Assembly: GCF_002090135.1 (NCBI RefSeq) | Contig: NZ_BBRL01000007.1 | Location: 154,315-218,314, forward strand | Reading direction: 5' to 3' | DNA length: 64,000 bases | From: Demequina sp. NBRC 110055 | Lineage (GTDB): Bacteria > Actinomycetota > Actinomycetes > Actinomycetales > Demequinaceae | In this document: positions 8,110 to 17,962 of the stretch, piece after piece | Layout of the letters: every line of letters begins with the position of its first letter | Position numbering within the stretch: position 1 is the stretch's first letter | Notes under the pieces: model-generated | Database searches by the model: none | Seen by the model: the letters and a program-made list of their open reading frames with translations, nothing else | Told to the model about the DNA's origin: nothing | Position numbers and translations under genes: made by a program

Positions 8110-11100
8110 CTAGCCCAATTCCTTGAGGATGCGCTTGGCGGACACGGGCTCCGAGGTGCCCAGGCGCTGCGCGAACAGCGACACCCGTAACTCCTCGATC
8201 AGCCAGCGGGCTCTCTCCAGCCGGGCCGCCCTCTCGGGGTCGGGGCGCCCGCGCTCGTACGCCGCTGTCGCCTCCGCGACGGTGTCCGCGACGTCGCGCA
8301 CCTGGCCCGCGAGGACCGCGTCCTGGTGCGGGTTCGCGGCGGCCTTGTCGAGCCGCTGCGTCAGCGCGGTGAGGTAGCGCGCGAGGTGCGGAAGGCGCTG
8401 GTGCGGGGTCGCGGCGATGAAGCCGTCATAGATCAGCGTTCCGGCGACCGCGCGCAGGTCCGCGAGCGTGGTGAGGAGGGCGAGGGAGTTGGCACCGCCG
8501 ATCGCGACGTCGAGTTCGCGATACGCCGTGAGTGCCTGGGCGGCGACCGCTGCCACCGCGAGGACCTCGTCCTCGAGCGCAGCGCGGACGCGCTCGCGCA
8601 GGGACTCGTAGGCGGGGCGGTCGCGCACCGCGGCGAGATCGTCGTCTGCCGTGAGCCGCGCGATGGCCGCGCGCTGCAGGTCTGTCGCGAGGGCATCGGT
8701 GGTGCGGTACGGCGAGGCACCCAGCGCCATCGCCTGCTGAGCGTTCCATCGCGTGGTGATGCGCTTGGTCGCGAGGGCGCACTCGGTCAGCAGCAGGGCG
8801 GCCACGCCACCCGCGTGGGACGGCGCGATGGCCTCGGCATGCGCGAGCACACGCAGCGACACCACGTCCTTGTCGGCGGCGAGGGCGGGATAGCCCCGTA
8901 CCGTCGCGGTGCCCGCCTGGACGGTGACCTCGGACGGGAGCGCGTCGGAGGGCGAGCCCTCGATCTCCGGCCAGCCGGCGAGGTCGCCTTGCTCGATGGT
9001 GCCGGTGAGCACGGAAGATCCATGCCGTGCGGAGGTGTCCGGCGCGGGCCCACCGGCGCGCGGCTCGGCCTCGGGCCCGGCCTTCCCTGATCCGCGGCGC
9101 GCCACGCCAGCGGGAGTCCCGATGGCCGCCGCGACGGCCGCCTGCGCCTCGGGCGCGAGACGACGTTGCAGCGACAACAAGGACGTGGACTCGCCCAACA
9201 CCTCGCGCCCGTCCTCGACGCGGAAGGTCATGCGCAGGTGGTCGGGCAGGCGCTCCTCGTAGCCGTCCCACGACTCGGCGGGGATCTCGACGTCGCGTAG
9301 CTCACGGACCGCACGCGTGAAGGCCTCGCGGTAGGGCTCGGCCATGTCGCCCGCGCGGGCCACGTCCTCCCACGCGGGGGACTCGGCGCGTAGCCACGCG
9401 ACGATCGCGCGCGCGGCGTCGGGCGCGGGCACGAGGAGCCTGCGCACCGTCTTCGGCAGCGCCCTGATGGTGGCGGTCGCGAGGTCGTCGGCCATACCCG
9501 GCACCATCCAGTCGAACCCGTCGGGCACCACACGGGCGAGGACCGCAACGGGGATGTGGACCGTCACGCCGTCCGCCGCGGAGCCGGGGGAGAGCTGGTA
9601 CGTCAGCGGCAGCGTGAGGTCGCCTTGGGGCCAGGCATCCGGGAAGGCGTCGAGGTCGAGGTCCTCGTGCTCGGGCGCGACGTCATCGAGGGAAAACGTC
9701 AGCAGCCGCGGGGAGCGGCGGCGCTCGCGGTCCCACCACCGGTCGAAGTGGCGCTGGGACACGATCGACTCGGGGAGGCGCTCGTCGTAAAAGTCGAACA
9801 GCGTGTCCTCGTCGACGATGAGCCCGCGCGAGCGCGTGCGCGCCTCGAGTTCCTCGGCCTCCGCGAGCACGCGCTGGTTGTCCTTCCAGAACCGATGATG
9901 CGTGCGCCACTCGCCCTGGACCAGGGCGTGCCGGATGAACAGCTCGCGCGCCTCCTCGGGGTGCAGGCGTCCCCACAACACCGTGCGGTCGGTGACGATC
10001 GGCACGCCGTAGAGCAGCACGCGTTCAGTCGCGACGGCCGCGCCGCGCTTGGCCGACCACACGGGCTCCGAGTGGGTGCGCTTGGCGAGGTCGCCCGCGA
10101 GCTCCTCAGCCCATTCGGGCTGGATCGCCGCGACGTCGCGCGCCCACAGCCGCGAGGTCTCGACCAGCTCGGCAGCCATCACGAAGGCAGGCGGTTTCTT
10201 GGACAGCGCAGAGCCGGGGAAGATCGCGAACCTGGTGCCACGCGAGCCCAGGTACTCGTTGCGCGCCTGCTTCTTGGCGCGACGCATGGCCGCCTCGCGG
10301 GCGCCGCCGCTGAGGTGAGAGAACTGCGAGGCCTTGGGCTCGCCCGTCTCCTGCATGCCGATCTGGCTGAGCAGGCCGGACAGGACGGAGCGATGGATCG
10401 CCTCCTCGTCCCACACGTAGCGCACCGAACCCGCGCGCGGGCCGTCGCCAGGGCGACCACCGCCCGAGGCTCCCTCGCCATCCGACCCAGCCGCGGCATC
10501 GGCCGCCACCGCATCCTTGCGCGCCCATTCAATGCCCAGCGGCTTCGCGGCGATGCGGATCTGCTCGACCACGTCCTGCCACTCACGAATGCGCAGGTAG
10601 TTCAGGTGCTCGGAGCGCACCTCGCGGCGGAACTGATTCCCGGAAAGCGAGCGCCGGCGCGCGCGCAGGTGCTCCCACAGGTTCAGATAGGTGAGCACGT
10701 CGGAGGTCGGGTCCGCGAAGCGGCGGTGCAGGGCGTCGGCGGTCTCGCGCACCTCGGCGGGGCGCTCGCGGGGGTCCTGGATCGACAGCGCGGCCGCGAC
10801 GATCGCGACCTCGCGGGCCACGCCGCGGCGCGAACCCTCGACCACCATGCGGGCGGCGCGCGGGTCCATGGGCAGGCGCGACAGCGACCGGCCGGTGGCC
10901 GTGAGCCGGGTGACGCCGCCGGACACCTCGATCGCGCCCAGCTCGCTCAGCAGCTGCACGCCGTCGCGGATGGCGCGCGTGTCCGGCGGCTCCACGAACG
11001 GGAACGCGGCGACGTCATCCGGCGACGAGACCACGCCCACGGCGATCATCTGCAGCAACACGGAGGCGAGCGACGTGCGCAGGATCTCGGGCTCCGTGAA

Positions 11101-12444
11101 GGCGGGTCGGCCCTCGAAGTCCTCCTCCGAGTACAGCCGGATCGCGATGCCGTCGGCCAGGCGCCCCGCGCGGCCCGAGCGCTGGTTGGCGCTGGCCCGC
11201 GAGATGGGCTCGATGGGCAGGCGCTGCACCTTGGTGGCCTTCGAGTAGCGCGAGATGCGCGCCGTGCCGGGGTCCACCACGTAGTGGATGCCGGGAACGG
11301 TCAGGGATGTCTCGGCGACGTTGGTCGCCAGCACGATGCGCCTGGCGCTGTGCGCCTCGAACACCCGATGCTGCTCGGCGGCGCTCAGGCGGCTGTACAG
11401 CGGCAGGATCTCGACGCGCCGGGCATGCTTGGGGTCGCGGGCGCGCGGGCCCAGGTGGCCCTCGAGCGCGTCGGCGGCGTCGCGGATCTCGCGCTCGCCC
11501 GAGAGGAACACGAGGATGTCGCCCGCGCCCTCGGTCAGCAGCTCTTCACACGCCGCGACGATTCCTGTCGCCTGGTCGACCTCGTCGCCGCGCGTCTCGC
11601 CCGCGAGGGGGCGATAGCGGATCTCCACGGGGTACGTCCGGCCCGTCACCTCGACCACGGGCGCCGTCTCTTGGGCGGCCGATGCGTCGGCTGGCTCGGG
11701 TACGGCAGGCGCCATGGCATCGGGCGCCGCCTCGAGCGGCGGCAGCGGGCCGCCGGGGGCGAAGTGGCGGGCGAAGCGCTCGGAGTCGATGGTGGCCGAC
11801 GTGATGATGATCTTGAGATCGGGGCGGCGCGGCAGCAGGTTGGTCAGGTAGCCGAGCAGGAAGTCGATGTTGAGGCTGCGCTCGTGTGCCTCGTCGATGA
11901 TGAGGGTGTCGTAGGCGAGCAGGTCGGGATCGCGCTGGATCTGGGCCAGCAGGATGCCGTCGGTCATGACCTTGACGAGGGTCTTCTCCGAGCTCTCGTC
12001 GGTGAATCGCACCTGGTAGCCGACGATGTCGCCGAGCGTGGTGCCCAGTTCTTCCGCGATGCGTTCTGCGACGGAGCGGGCGGCGATGCGGCGCGGCTGG
12101 GTGTGGCCGATCTGCCCCTCGCGGCCCCGACCGAGGTCCAGGCAGATCTTGGGCAGCTGGGTGGTCTTTCCCGATCCGGTCTCGCCCGCGACGATGACGA
12201 CCTGGTTGTCGCGGATCGCGGCGGCGATGTCCTCGCGGCGTGCGCTCACGGGCAGCTCGGCGGGGTACGAGATGGGCGCGACGGTGACGGCTCGCCTGGC
12301 CGATGCCGCGGCCTCAAGCTCGCGTCGGTTCACCTTGCGGTGGGGGTCGCGGGGATTCGGCTTCTTGCCTTGGCGACCCCGACGGGAGCCGCGCCCGCGC
12401 GGCTGGCCGGCACCGGCATCGGCCGTCGGGGACTCGTCACTCAC
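8110..12444 (-). CDS. hrpA: ATP-dependent RNA helicase HrpA (DEAH box)
   Basis: A 1444-residue DEAH/RHA-type helicase, close to the 1300-residue family norm. Walker A GETGSGKT is at 87-94, DEAH at 184-187, then an SATI motif III, and QRSGRAGR motif VI in the second RecA domain. Helicase-associated and OB domains follow, then the long HrpA-specific C-terminal extension. The N-terminus is a basic Arg/Gly-rich tail. In Escherichia coli HrpA processes fimbrial mRNA and rescues stalled ribosomes. It is divergent from dnaE with a 76-base gap. Confidence 0.95.
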   Translation of the reverse strand: MSDESPTADAGAGQPRGRGSRRGRQGKKPNPRDPHRKVNRRELEAAASARRAVTVAPISYPAELPVSARREDIAAAIRDNQVVIVAGETGSGKTTQLPKICLDLGRGREGQIGHTQPRRIAARSVAERIAEELGTTLGDIVGYQVRFTDESSEKTLVKVMTDGILLAQIQRDPDLLAYDTLIIDEAHERSLNIDFLLGYLTNLLPRRPDLKIIITSATIDSERFARHFAPGGPLPPLEAAPDAMAPAVPEPADASAAQETAPVVEVTGRTYPVEIRYRPLAGETRGDEVDQATGIVAACEELLTEGAGDILVFLSGEREIRDAADALEGHLGPRARDPKHARRVEILPLYSRLSAAEQHRVFEAHSARRIVLATNVAETSLTVPGIHYVVDPGTARISRYSKATKVQRLPIEPISRASANQRSGRAGRLADGIAIRLYSEEDFEGRPAFTEPEILRTSLASVLLQMIAVGVVSSPDDVAAFPFVEPPDTRAIRDGVQLLSELGAIEVSGGVTRLTATGRSLSRLPMDPRAARMVVEGSRRGVAREVAIVAAALSIQDPRERPAEVRETADALHRRFADPTSDVLTYLNLWEHLRARRRSLSGNQFRREVRSEHLNYLRIREWQDVVEQIRIAAKPLGIEWARKDAVAADAAAGSDGEGASGGGRPGDGPRAGSVRYVWDEEAIHRSVLSGLLSQIGMQETGEPKASQFSHLSGGAREAAMRRAKKQARNEYLGSRGTRFAIFPGSALSKKPPAFVMAAELVETSRLWARDVAAIQPEWAEELAGDLAKRTHSEPVWSAKRGAAVATERVLLYGVPIVTDRTVLWGRLHPEEARELFIRHALVQGEWRTHHRFWKDNQRVLAEAEELEARTRSRGLIVDEDTLFDFYDERLPESIVSQRHFDRWWDRERRRSPRLLTFSLDDVAPEHEDLDLDAFPDAWPQGDLTLPLTYQLSPGSAADGVTVHIPVAVLARVVPDGFDWMVPGMADDLATATIRALPKTVRRLLVPAPDAARAIVAWLRAESPAWEDVARAGDMAEPYREAFTRAVRELRDVEIPAESWDGYEERLPDHLRMTFRVEDGREVLGESTSLLSLQRRLAPEAQAAVAAAIGTPAGVARRGSGKAGPEAEPRAGGPAPDTSARHGSSVLTGTIEQGDLAGWPEIEGSPSDALPSEVTVQAGTATVRGYPALAADKDVVSLRVLAHAEAIAPSHAGGVAALLLTECALATKRITTRWNAQQAMALGASPYRTTDALATDLQRAAIARLTADDDLAAVRDRPAYESLRERVRAALEDEVLAVAAVAAQALTAYRELDVAIGGANSLALLTTLADLRAVAGTLIYDGFIAATPHQRLPHLARYLTALTQRLDKAAANPHQDAVLAGQVRDVADTVAEATAAYERGRPDPERAARLERARWLIEELRVSLFAQRLGTSEPVSAKRILKELG

Positions 12445-12506
12445 GCCTCTATTGTTTCAGGCCTGAGCCGCGGCCCGGCGCGGCCCGCGATGTCGGCGGG
12501 CGGTCC

Positions 12507-12520
12507 TAGAATCTTGTGCC
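12507..12520 (+). promoter_or_regulatory. dnaE -10 box
   Basis: TAGAAT (12507-12512) lies 8 bases before the dnaE ATG. There is no purine-rich ribosome site in between, so the transcript is probably leaderless or carries only one or two leader bases. Confidence 0.45.
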
Positions 12521-15500
12521 ATGCCGGGCTCCGATTTTGTTCACCTCCATGTCCACACCGAGTACTCGATGCTGGACGGTGCGGCGAGGCTGAACGATCT
12601 GTTTGAGCACGCCAAGGAACTGGGTCAAACCGCGATCGCGACGACCGACCACGGCTACATCTTTGGCGCCTACGACTTCTGGGCCAAGGGCCAGCAGTAC
12701 GGCGTGAAGCCCATCATCGGCGTCGAGGCGTACCTGACCCCTGGCACCGCGCGTCAGGACAAGACGCGTGTGCGGTGGGGCGAACGCGGCCAGGAGTCGG
12801 ACGACGTCTCGGCCGGTGGTGCGTACACCCACATGACCATGTGGGCGCAGAACACCGTCGGCATGCACAACCTGTTCCGCATGTCCTCCTACGCGTCGCT
12901 CGAAGGACAGTTCCACAAGCCCCGCATGGACCGTGACCTGCTGCAGCGCTACGGCAAGGGCATCATCGCGACCACGGGCTGCCCGTCGGGTGAGGTCCAG
13001 ACACGCCTGCGCCTGGGCCAGTACGACGAGGCACTCAAGGCCGCCGGCGAGTTCCAGGACATCTTCGGCGCCGAGAACTTCTACGTCGAGCTCATGGACC
13101 ACGGCCTTCTGCTGGAAAAGCGTGTGCGCGAGGACCTGCTGCGCCTGGCCCACCAGCTGGGCGCGCCGCTGGTCGCGACCAACGACTCGCACTACGTGCG
13201 CAAGGAAGACTCGGTCGCGCACGAGGCGCTGCTGTGTGTGCAGTCCGGCTCGAACCTCAACGAGCCCACCTACGAGCAGGGCGGCAAGCGCTTCGCCTTC
13301 AACGGCGACGGCTACTACCTCAAGAGCGCCGCGGAGATGCGCGAGCTGTGGCGCGAGCTGCCCGAGGCGTGCGACTCCACGCTCGAGATCGCCGAAAAGT
13401 GCGAAGTCGAGTTCAACACCAAGGCCGACTACATGCCGGTCTACGACGTCCCCGCGGGCGAGGACGAGCATTCGTGGTTCGTGAAGGAGGTCCAGAAGGG
13501 CCTGCACGAGCGCTTCGGCGAGACCATCCCGGCCGAGGTGCAGGAGCGCGCCGACTTCGAGATCGAGGTCATCGCTGGCAAGGGCTACCCGGGCTACTTC
13601 CTGGTCGTGGCCGACTTCATCCAGTGGGCCAAGGACAACGGCATCCGCGTGGGGCCGGGCCGTGGTTCCGGTGCGGGCTCCATGGCCGCGTACGCCATGA
13701 AGATCACGGACATCGATCCGCTGGTCCACGAGCTGTACTTCGAGCGCTTCCTCAACCCTGAACGCGAATCCAAGCCCGACTTCGATATCGACTTCGACGA
13801 GCGCCGTCGCTCCGAGGTCATTCGCTATGTAAGCGACAAGTACGGCGAGGAGAAGGTCGCGATGATCGCGACCTACGGCACCATTAAGGCCAAGCAGTCG
13901 CTCAAGGACGCGGCACGAGCGCTCGGCAAGCCGTTCTCCGTGGGTGAGACGCTGACCAAGGCGTACCCCGAGGCGATCATGGGCAAGGACATGCCCCTGG
14001 TCGGCATCACCGATGCCAGCCACGCACGCCACCATGAGGGTGCGGACTTCCGGGCGCTGCTCGAGACCGATCCCGAGGCACAGGAGGTCTTCGAGCTCGC
14101 GCAGGGCCTCGAGGGGCTGAAGCGCCAGTGGGGCGTGCACGCCGCCGGCGTCATCATGTCCAGCCATCCGCTGATCGACATCATCCCGATCATGCGGCGC
14201 GAGCAGGACGGCGCGGTCATCACGCAGTTCGACTACCCGACCTGCGAGGGTCTGGGACTGGTCAAGATGGACTTCCTGGGGCTGCGCAACCTCACGATTC
14301 TCGACGACGCCCTCGACAACATCGTCGACAACGGCAAGGAGCCGCTGGTCCTCGAGGAGCTCGAGCTCGCCGATGAGGCGACGTTCGATTTGCTGGGCCG
14401 AGGCGACACCCTCGGCGTCTTCCAGCTCGATGGCACGGCCATGCGCCAGCTGCTGCGCCAGATGAAGCCCGACACGTTCGAGGACATCTCCGCCGTCCTG
14501 GCGCTGTATCGCCCGGGCCCGATGGGCATGAACTCGCACACCAACTACGCGGAGCGCAAGAACGGGCGCCAGGAGATCTCGCCCATTCACCCCGAGCTCG
14601 ACGAGCCGCTGCGCGAGGTGCTGGGGATCACGTACGGCCTCATCGTGTACCAGGAGCAGGTGCAGCGCATCGCGCAGATCGTCGCCGGCTACACGCTGGG
14701 CGCGGCCGACCTGCTGCGCCGCGCAATGGGTAAGAAGAAGAAGGAGATTCTCGACAAGGAGTTCGGGAACTTCGAGGCCGGCATGAAGGCCAATGGCTAC
14801 TCCGACGCCGCCATCAAGGCGCTGTGGGACACGCTGCTGCCGTTCGCCGACTACGCCTTCAACAAGGCGCACACCGCGGCGTATGGCGTGCTGTCGTTCT
14901 GGACCGCTTACCTCAAGGCGCATTACCCGACCGAGTACATGGCGGCGCTGCTGACCTCGGTCGGCACCGACAAGGACAAGTCCGCGCTGTACCTCGCCGA
15001 GTGCCGCCGCATGGGCATTACGGTGCTGCCGCCGGACGTCAACGAGTCCAAGGGCCTGTTCTCGGCCGTCGGCACCGACATCCGCTTCGGTATGACCGCC
15101 GTGCGTAACGTGGGCTCCAACGTGGTCGAGGCGATCGTGAAGACTCGCGAGGATAAGGGCGCCTTCACGTCCTTCCAGGACTTCCTCGACAAGGTGCCCG
15201 CGTCGGTGTGCAACAAGCGCACCATCGACTCGCTGATTAAGGCCGGAGCGTTTGACTCCCTGGGCCACACGCGGCGCTCCCTCAACGCCGTCCACGAGCA
15301 GGCCATCGACTCGGTGGTCGGCGTGAAGCGCCAAGAGGCCACCGGCCAGTTCGACCTGTTCGGCATGGACGAGGAGATCGGCTCGGGCGTCAAGGTCACC
15401 GTCCCCGAACTCGAGGAGTGGGACAAGAAGACCAAACTCAACCTCGAGCGCGACATGCTGGGCCTCTATGTGTCCGACCATCCGCTGTCGGGCCTTGACC

Positions 15501-16063
15501 ACATCATCCGGTCCGAGGCCTCGCACCAGATCCTCAACGCCACCCCCGCCAACGGCGTCTCTGATGGGGGACAGGTCTCGTTCGCCGGGCTGCTGACGCG
15601 CGTCGACCGACGCGTCGCGAAGTCCGGTAACGCGTACGCGATCGTCACCCTCGAGGACCTCACCGGTGAGACGGAGATCTCCTTCTTCGGCAAGACCTAC
15701 GAGACCTACGCGCGCGACCTGGTCGATGACGCGGTCGTGGCGATTAAGGTGCGTGCGCGTGAACGCGGCGACGGTGGCCTGCAGTTCTCTGCCGTCGAGC
15801 TGCGTGTGCCGAACCTCAATGTTCAGGACACCTCGCCGGTGGCGATCACGATTCCCGCCGCGCGCGTAAACCCGCCGATGGTCGAGGAGATCAAGTCGAT
15901 CCTGCGCTCGCACCCCGGCAACATCGAGGTACGGATGGTGCTCACCGGCACCGGCGACCCCATCACGATGCGCCTGGGTGACGAGTTCCGGGTGGCGCGC
16001 TCCTCGGCGCTCTATGGCGACCTCAAGGCCGCGTTCGGCGCGGGCTGCCTGGTCCCGGTCTAG
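12521..16063 (+). CDS. dnaE: DNA polymerase III alpha subunit (replicative)
   Basis: 1180 residues, typical of DnaE1. The N-terminal PHP domain opens with FVHLHVHTEYSMLDG. The C-family polymerase palm contains KPDFDIDFDE (418-427) with Asp422 and Asp424 as catalytic candidates, preceded by GPGRGSGAGS. Tandem helix-hairpin-helix and an OB-fold (about 1020-1095, GETEISFFGKTYETY) follow, and a short C-terminal domain closes the protein. It is the chromosomal replicase catalytic subunit. The start matches the family and the -10 just upstream. Confidence 0.98.
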   Translation: MPGSDFVHLHVHTEYSMLDGAARLNDLFEHAKELGQTAIATTDHGYIFGAYDFWAKGQQYGVKPIIGVEAYLTPGTARQDKTRVRWGERGQESDDVSAGGAYTHMTMWAQNTVGMHNLFRMSSYASLEGQFHKPRMDRDLLQRYGKGIIATTGCPSGEVQTRLRLGQYDEALKAAGEFQDIFGAENFYVELMDHGLLLEKRVREDLLRLAHQLGAPLVATNDSHYVRKEDSVAHEALLCVQSGSNLNEPTYEQGGKRFAFNGDGYYLKSAAEMRELWRELPEACDSTLEIAEKCEVEFNTKADYMPVYDVPAGEDEHSWFVKEVQKGLHERFGETIPAEVQERADFEIEVIAGKGYPGYFLVVADFIQWAKDNGIRVGPGRGSGAGSMAAYAMKITDIDPLVHELYFERFLNPERESKPDFDIDFDERRRSEVIRYVSDKYGEEKVAMIATYGTIKAKQSLKDAARALGKPFSVGETLTKAYPEAIMGKDMPLVGITDASHARHHEGADFRALLETDPEAQEVFELAQGLEGLKRQWGVHAAGVIMSSHPLIDIIPIMRREQDGAVITQFDYPTCEGLGLVKMDFLGLRNLTILDDALDNIVDNGKEPLVLEELELADEATFDLLGRGDTLGVFQLDGTAMRQLLRQMKPDTFEDISAVLALYRPGPMGMNSHTNYAERKNGRQEISPIHPELDEPLREVLGITYGLIVYQEQVQRIAQIVAGYTLGAADLLRRAMGKKKKEILDKEFGNFEAGMKANGYSDAAIKALWDTLLPFADYAFNKAHTAAYGVLSFWTAYLKAHYPTEYMAALLTSVGTDKDKSALYLAECRRMGITVLPPDVNESKGLFSAVGTDIRFGMTAVRNVGSNVVEAIVKTREDKGAFTSFQDFLDKVPASVCNKRTIDSLIKAGAFDSLGHTRRSLNAVHEQAIDSVVGVKRQEATGQFDLFGMDEEIGSGVKVTVPELEEWDKKTKLNLERDMLGLYVSDHPLSGLDHIIRSEASHQILNATPANGVSDGGQVSFAGLLTRVDRRVAKSGNAYAIVTLEDLTGETEISFFGKTYETYARDLVDDAVVAIKVRARERGDGGLQFSAVELRVPNLNVQDTSPVAITIPAARVNPPMVEEIKSILRSHPGNIEVRMVLTGTGDPITMRLGDEFRVARSSALYGDLKAAFGAGCLVPV

Positions 16064-16160
16064 CCAGGGGGCGTCCCGGGGCGTCGTCCGCGCGCCTCTT
16101 CGGCACGTCCCTTCGCCCAGTGGACCGTGAGAGTGCCCCCATGCACGTCGGCGTCTCCCA

Positions 16161-16193
16161 GTGGACATCTGCGGAGGTGCGGTGTTGTCCACA
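16161..16193 (+). promoter_or_regulatory. Pair of inverted DnaA-box-like sites
   Basis: TTGTCCACA (16185-16193) matches the actinobacterial DnaA box exactly, and GTGGACA (16161-16167) is its core in opposite orientation. Both are followed outward by similar ATCTG/AGATG bases. They lie between dnaE and a lipoprotein gene. This is too few sites for an origin; titration or local regulation is possible, and so is chance. Confidence 0.4.
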
Positions 16194-16245
16194 GATGCGG
16201 ACTTGCCCGCGCACGGCGGCGACGACGTCGGTAGTGTCCCTAGAC

Positions 16246-16890
16246 ATGGGTGCAGACCGGGGGCTTCTGCAGACCGCCACGCGGGCCGTGGCGGGGCTCG
16301 GAGTGCTCGTCGCAGTCCTGGCGGGGTGTACCAACGACCCCGAGCCGATCGTCACCACGACCCCGACGCTCTCTCCGACGGCTTCTCCCGCCGCTTCGTC
16401 GAGCCCCTCGCCGACTCCCACGCCCTCTCCAAGCGCGACAGCGCTCACGGAGGAGGAAGTGCTGGCGCAGATCCCCGAGAATGCGCGCAACGAATCGCTC
16501 GGCGACGCTTTTGCCTTCGCTCAGTTCTTCGTCATCGAATCGCAGCGCATGATGATCGGGTTCGACACGGAACTGTTTGCTGCGCTCTCGTCGACGGAGT
16601 GCGTTTTCTGCAACAACTCGCTTGAACTCGCCGATGATCTCCAGCAGAAGGATCTACGGATCGAGGGCGGTGAAATTGAGATCTCAGACGCACTTCCCGA
16701 CGGTGGATTGCAGGCTGATGGGACGTGGCGCATTGAGTTCGAGATCGACGTCGGCGAGCAACGCACACTTGACGCTGATGGCTCGGTGGTCGAAACGGTG
16801 CCGCCAAATCACCTTGTGGCATCGGTCGTTCTCAACCACGACGGCTCGCGGTGGCAGGTAGAAGGTGTCGGCGCCAAGGAGTCGACATGA
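16246..16890 (+). CDS. DUF6318-like lipoprotein
   Basis: 214 residues. An N-terminal lipoprotein signal ends in the lipobox VLAGC (Cys about 26), then comes a Ser/Thr/Pro linker (about 32-65), then a compact domain with SLGDAFAFAQFFVIESQRMMI and the paired cysteines of TECVFCNNS. It resembles the DUF6318 family of Micrococcales lipoproteins; function is unknown. ATG 16246 gives the signal peptide directly, while upstream in-frame ATGs would bury it. A TAGTGT box 8 bases upstream suggests a near-leaderless message. The stop overlaps the next start (ATGA). Confidence 0.8.
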   Translation: MGADRGLLQTATRAVAGLGVLVAVLAGCTNDPEPIVTTTPTLSPTASPAASSSPSPTPTPSPSATALTEEEVLAQIPENARNESLGDAFAFAQFFVIESQRMMIGFDTELFAALSSTECVFCNNSLELADDLQQKDLRIEGGEIEISDALPDGGLQADGTWRIEFEIDVGEQRTLDADGSVVETVPPNHLVASVVLNHDGSRWQVEGVGAKEST

Positions 16891-17936
16891 TTGAACTTGC
16901 TCTGGCGATTGCAGTCTTGATCGCTCCGCAGACGTCTAGCCCATCCACTCTCGAGTCTGTGCCGGGATGTGGTCGTCCGGATGCTTCTAGTTCGGGATGG
17001 GCGGGACGTACCTGTGGTGACACTGTGGGTGCAGGTCAGGGGAACGTGTCTAACGCTCCGTCCGCCGCGACTGACTCGGCGGCGTCGGGCAACGTTGGTT
17101 ACCAGGACCGCTATGAGCGCCACCCGATCTGTGGAGACTGGGACGCTGGTGGGAGCCCCTTTGCGTGGCTCTCGTTGCGGTTCACGGAAGAAGTTCCTGG
17201 GTGCAATGGTCCGACAGTCGTTCTCCCCGACATTCTGTGCCCCGACGGTCAGATTCTGGTCGATCCTCTGTGGGTAAGTCGCGTCACCGACGCGGGCGAG
17301 TATGGGCCATGGGTCATCGCCGACGCTGACTTGTGCGCCACCGACACCGACGCCCTCTACGCCGCCGCGGTTGACGCCTGGCGCTCGATGGACATCACGC
17401 CCAGCGGCTACGAGATTCAACCCGACACCGGCTACGCGATCGCCAGTCTTGGCGTAGTCCCCGTCGCCGAAGGCGGCCCACAGACCCGCACGGTCACCCT
17501 CCTCGGCGCTAACGTCCAACTCCGCGCCACCCCGCAGAGCTTCACGTGGGCGACCAGCGACGGTGACTCGTGGACCACCACCAGCCCCGGCGCCACCTAC
17601 GCGAACGGCGGTGAGCCCTACGTGTTCGACCCCGGCGAGCGCCGCATCCAACTCACGCTCGCGACGGAGTGGACTGGCGAGTTCTCCCTGAACGGCGGCG
17701 CTACCTGGATCGATGCTCCAGGCACGGCCACCACGACGTCGACGACCACCAGCATCCACATCTACAGTCCGCGCTCACGGCTGGTCGATTGCGACCTCAA
17801 CGGCGACTGCGGCAGCAGCCAGCGAGCGGCGAACACAGATGTACCCACGGTCCTGGATCCCGATGGTGACGGCACCGACAACTACACGGTCCCGGACGGC
17901 CAGATCGCTGACTACCTTGCGGCTCGCAAGGACTGA
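16887..17936 (+). CDS. Secreted hypothetical protein
   Basis: 349 residues starting with a short secretion signal (MIELALAIAVLIAPQTSS). A Cys-containing, Gly/Ser-rich middle (Cys in PGCGRP, TCGDT, PICGDW, VPGCNGP, DILCPDG) suggests disulfides outside the cell. The C-terminal half (about 200-290) looks like a beta-sandwich of PKD type (TPQSFTWATSDGDSWTTTS ... RRIQLTLATEWTGEFSL). The last 50 residues are Asp-rich. It is translationally coupled to the preceding lipoprotein, so the two probably act together at the cell surface. No enzymatic motif was recognised. Confidence 0.8.
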   Translation: MIELALAIAVLIAPQTSSPSTLESVPGCGRPDASSSGWAGRTCGDTVGAGQGNVSNAPSAATDSAASGNVGYQDRYERHPICGDWDAGGSPFAWLSLRFTEEVPGCNGPTVVLPDILCPDGQILVDPLWVSRVTDAGEYGPWVIADADLCATDTDALYAAAVDAWRSMDITPSGYEIQPDTGYAIASLGVVPVAEGGPQTRTVTLLGANVQLRATPQSFTWATSDGDSWTTTSPGATYANGGEPYVFDPGERRIQLTLATEWTGEFSLNGGATWIDAPGTATTTSTTTSIHIYSPRSRLVDCDLNGDCGSSQRAANTDVPTVLDPDGDGTDNYTVPDGQIADYLAARKD

Positions 17937-17962
17937 AACAGCAACCCGCAGCCCCACCTCGC

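Noticed and set aside
9556..12606. 1016-codon open frame on the plus strand opposite hrpA
   Set aside because: It is the antisense shadow of a clear helicase gene in GC-rich DNA; the translation is Arg/Gly/His-rich with no family motif.
12506..16192. 1228-codon open frame on the minus strand opposite dnaE
   Set aside because: Shadow of the replicase gene; the product is dominated by Leu/Val/His/Arg/Asp typical of antisense frames.
16161..16193. Replication origin
   Set aside because: Only two DnaA-like boxes, no AT-rich region and no dnaA, dnaN or parAB nearby.
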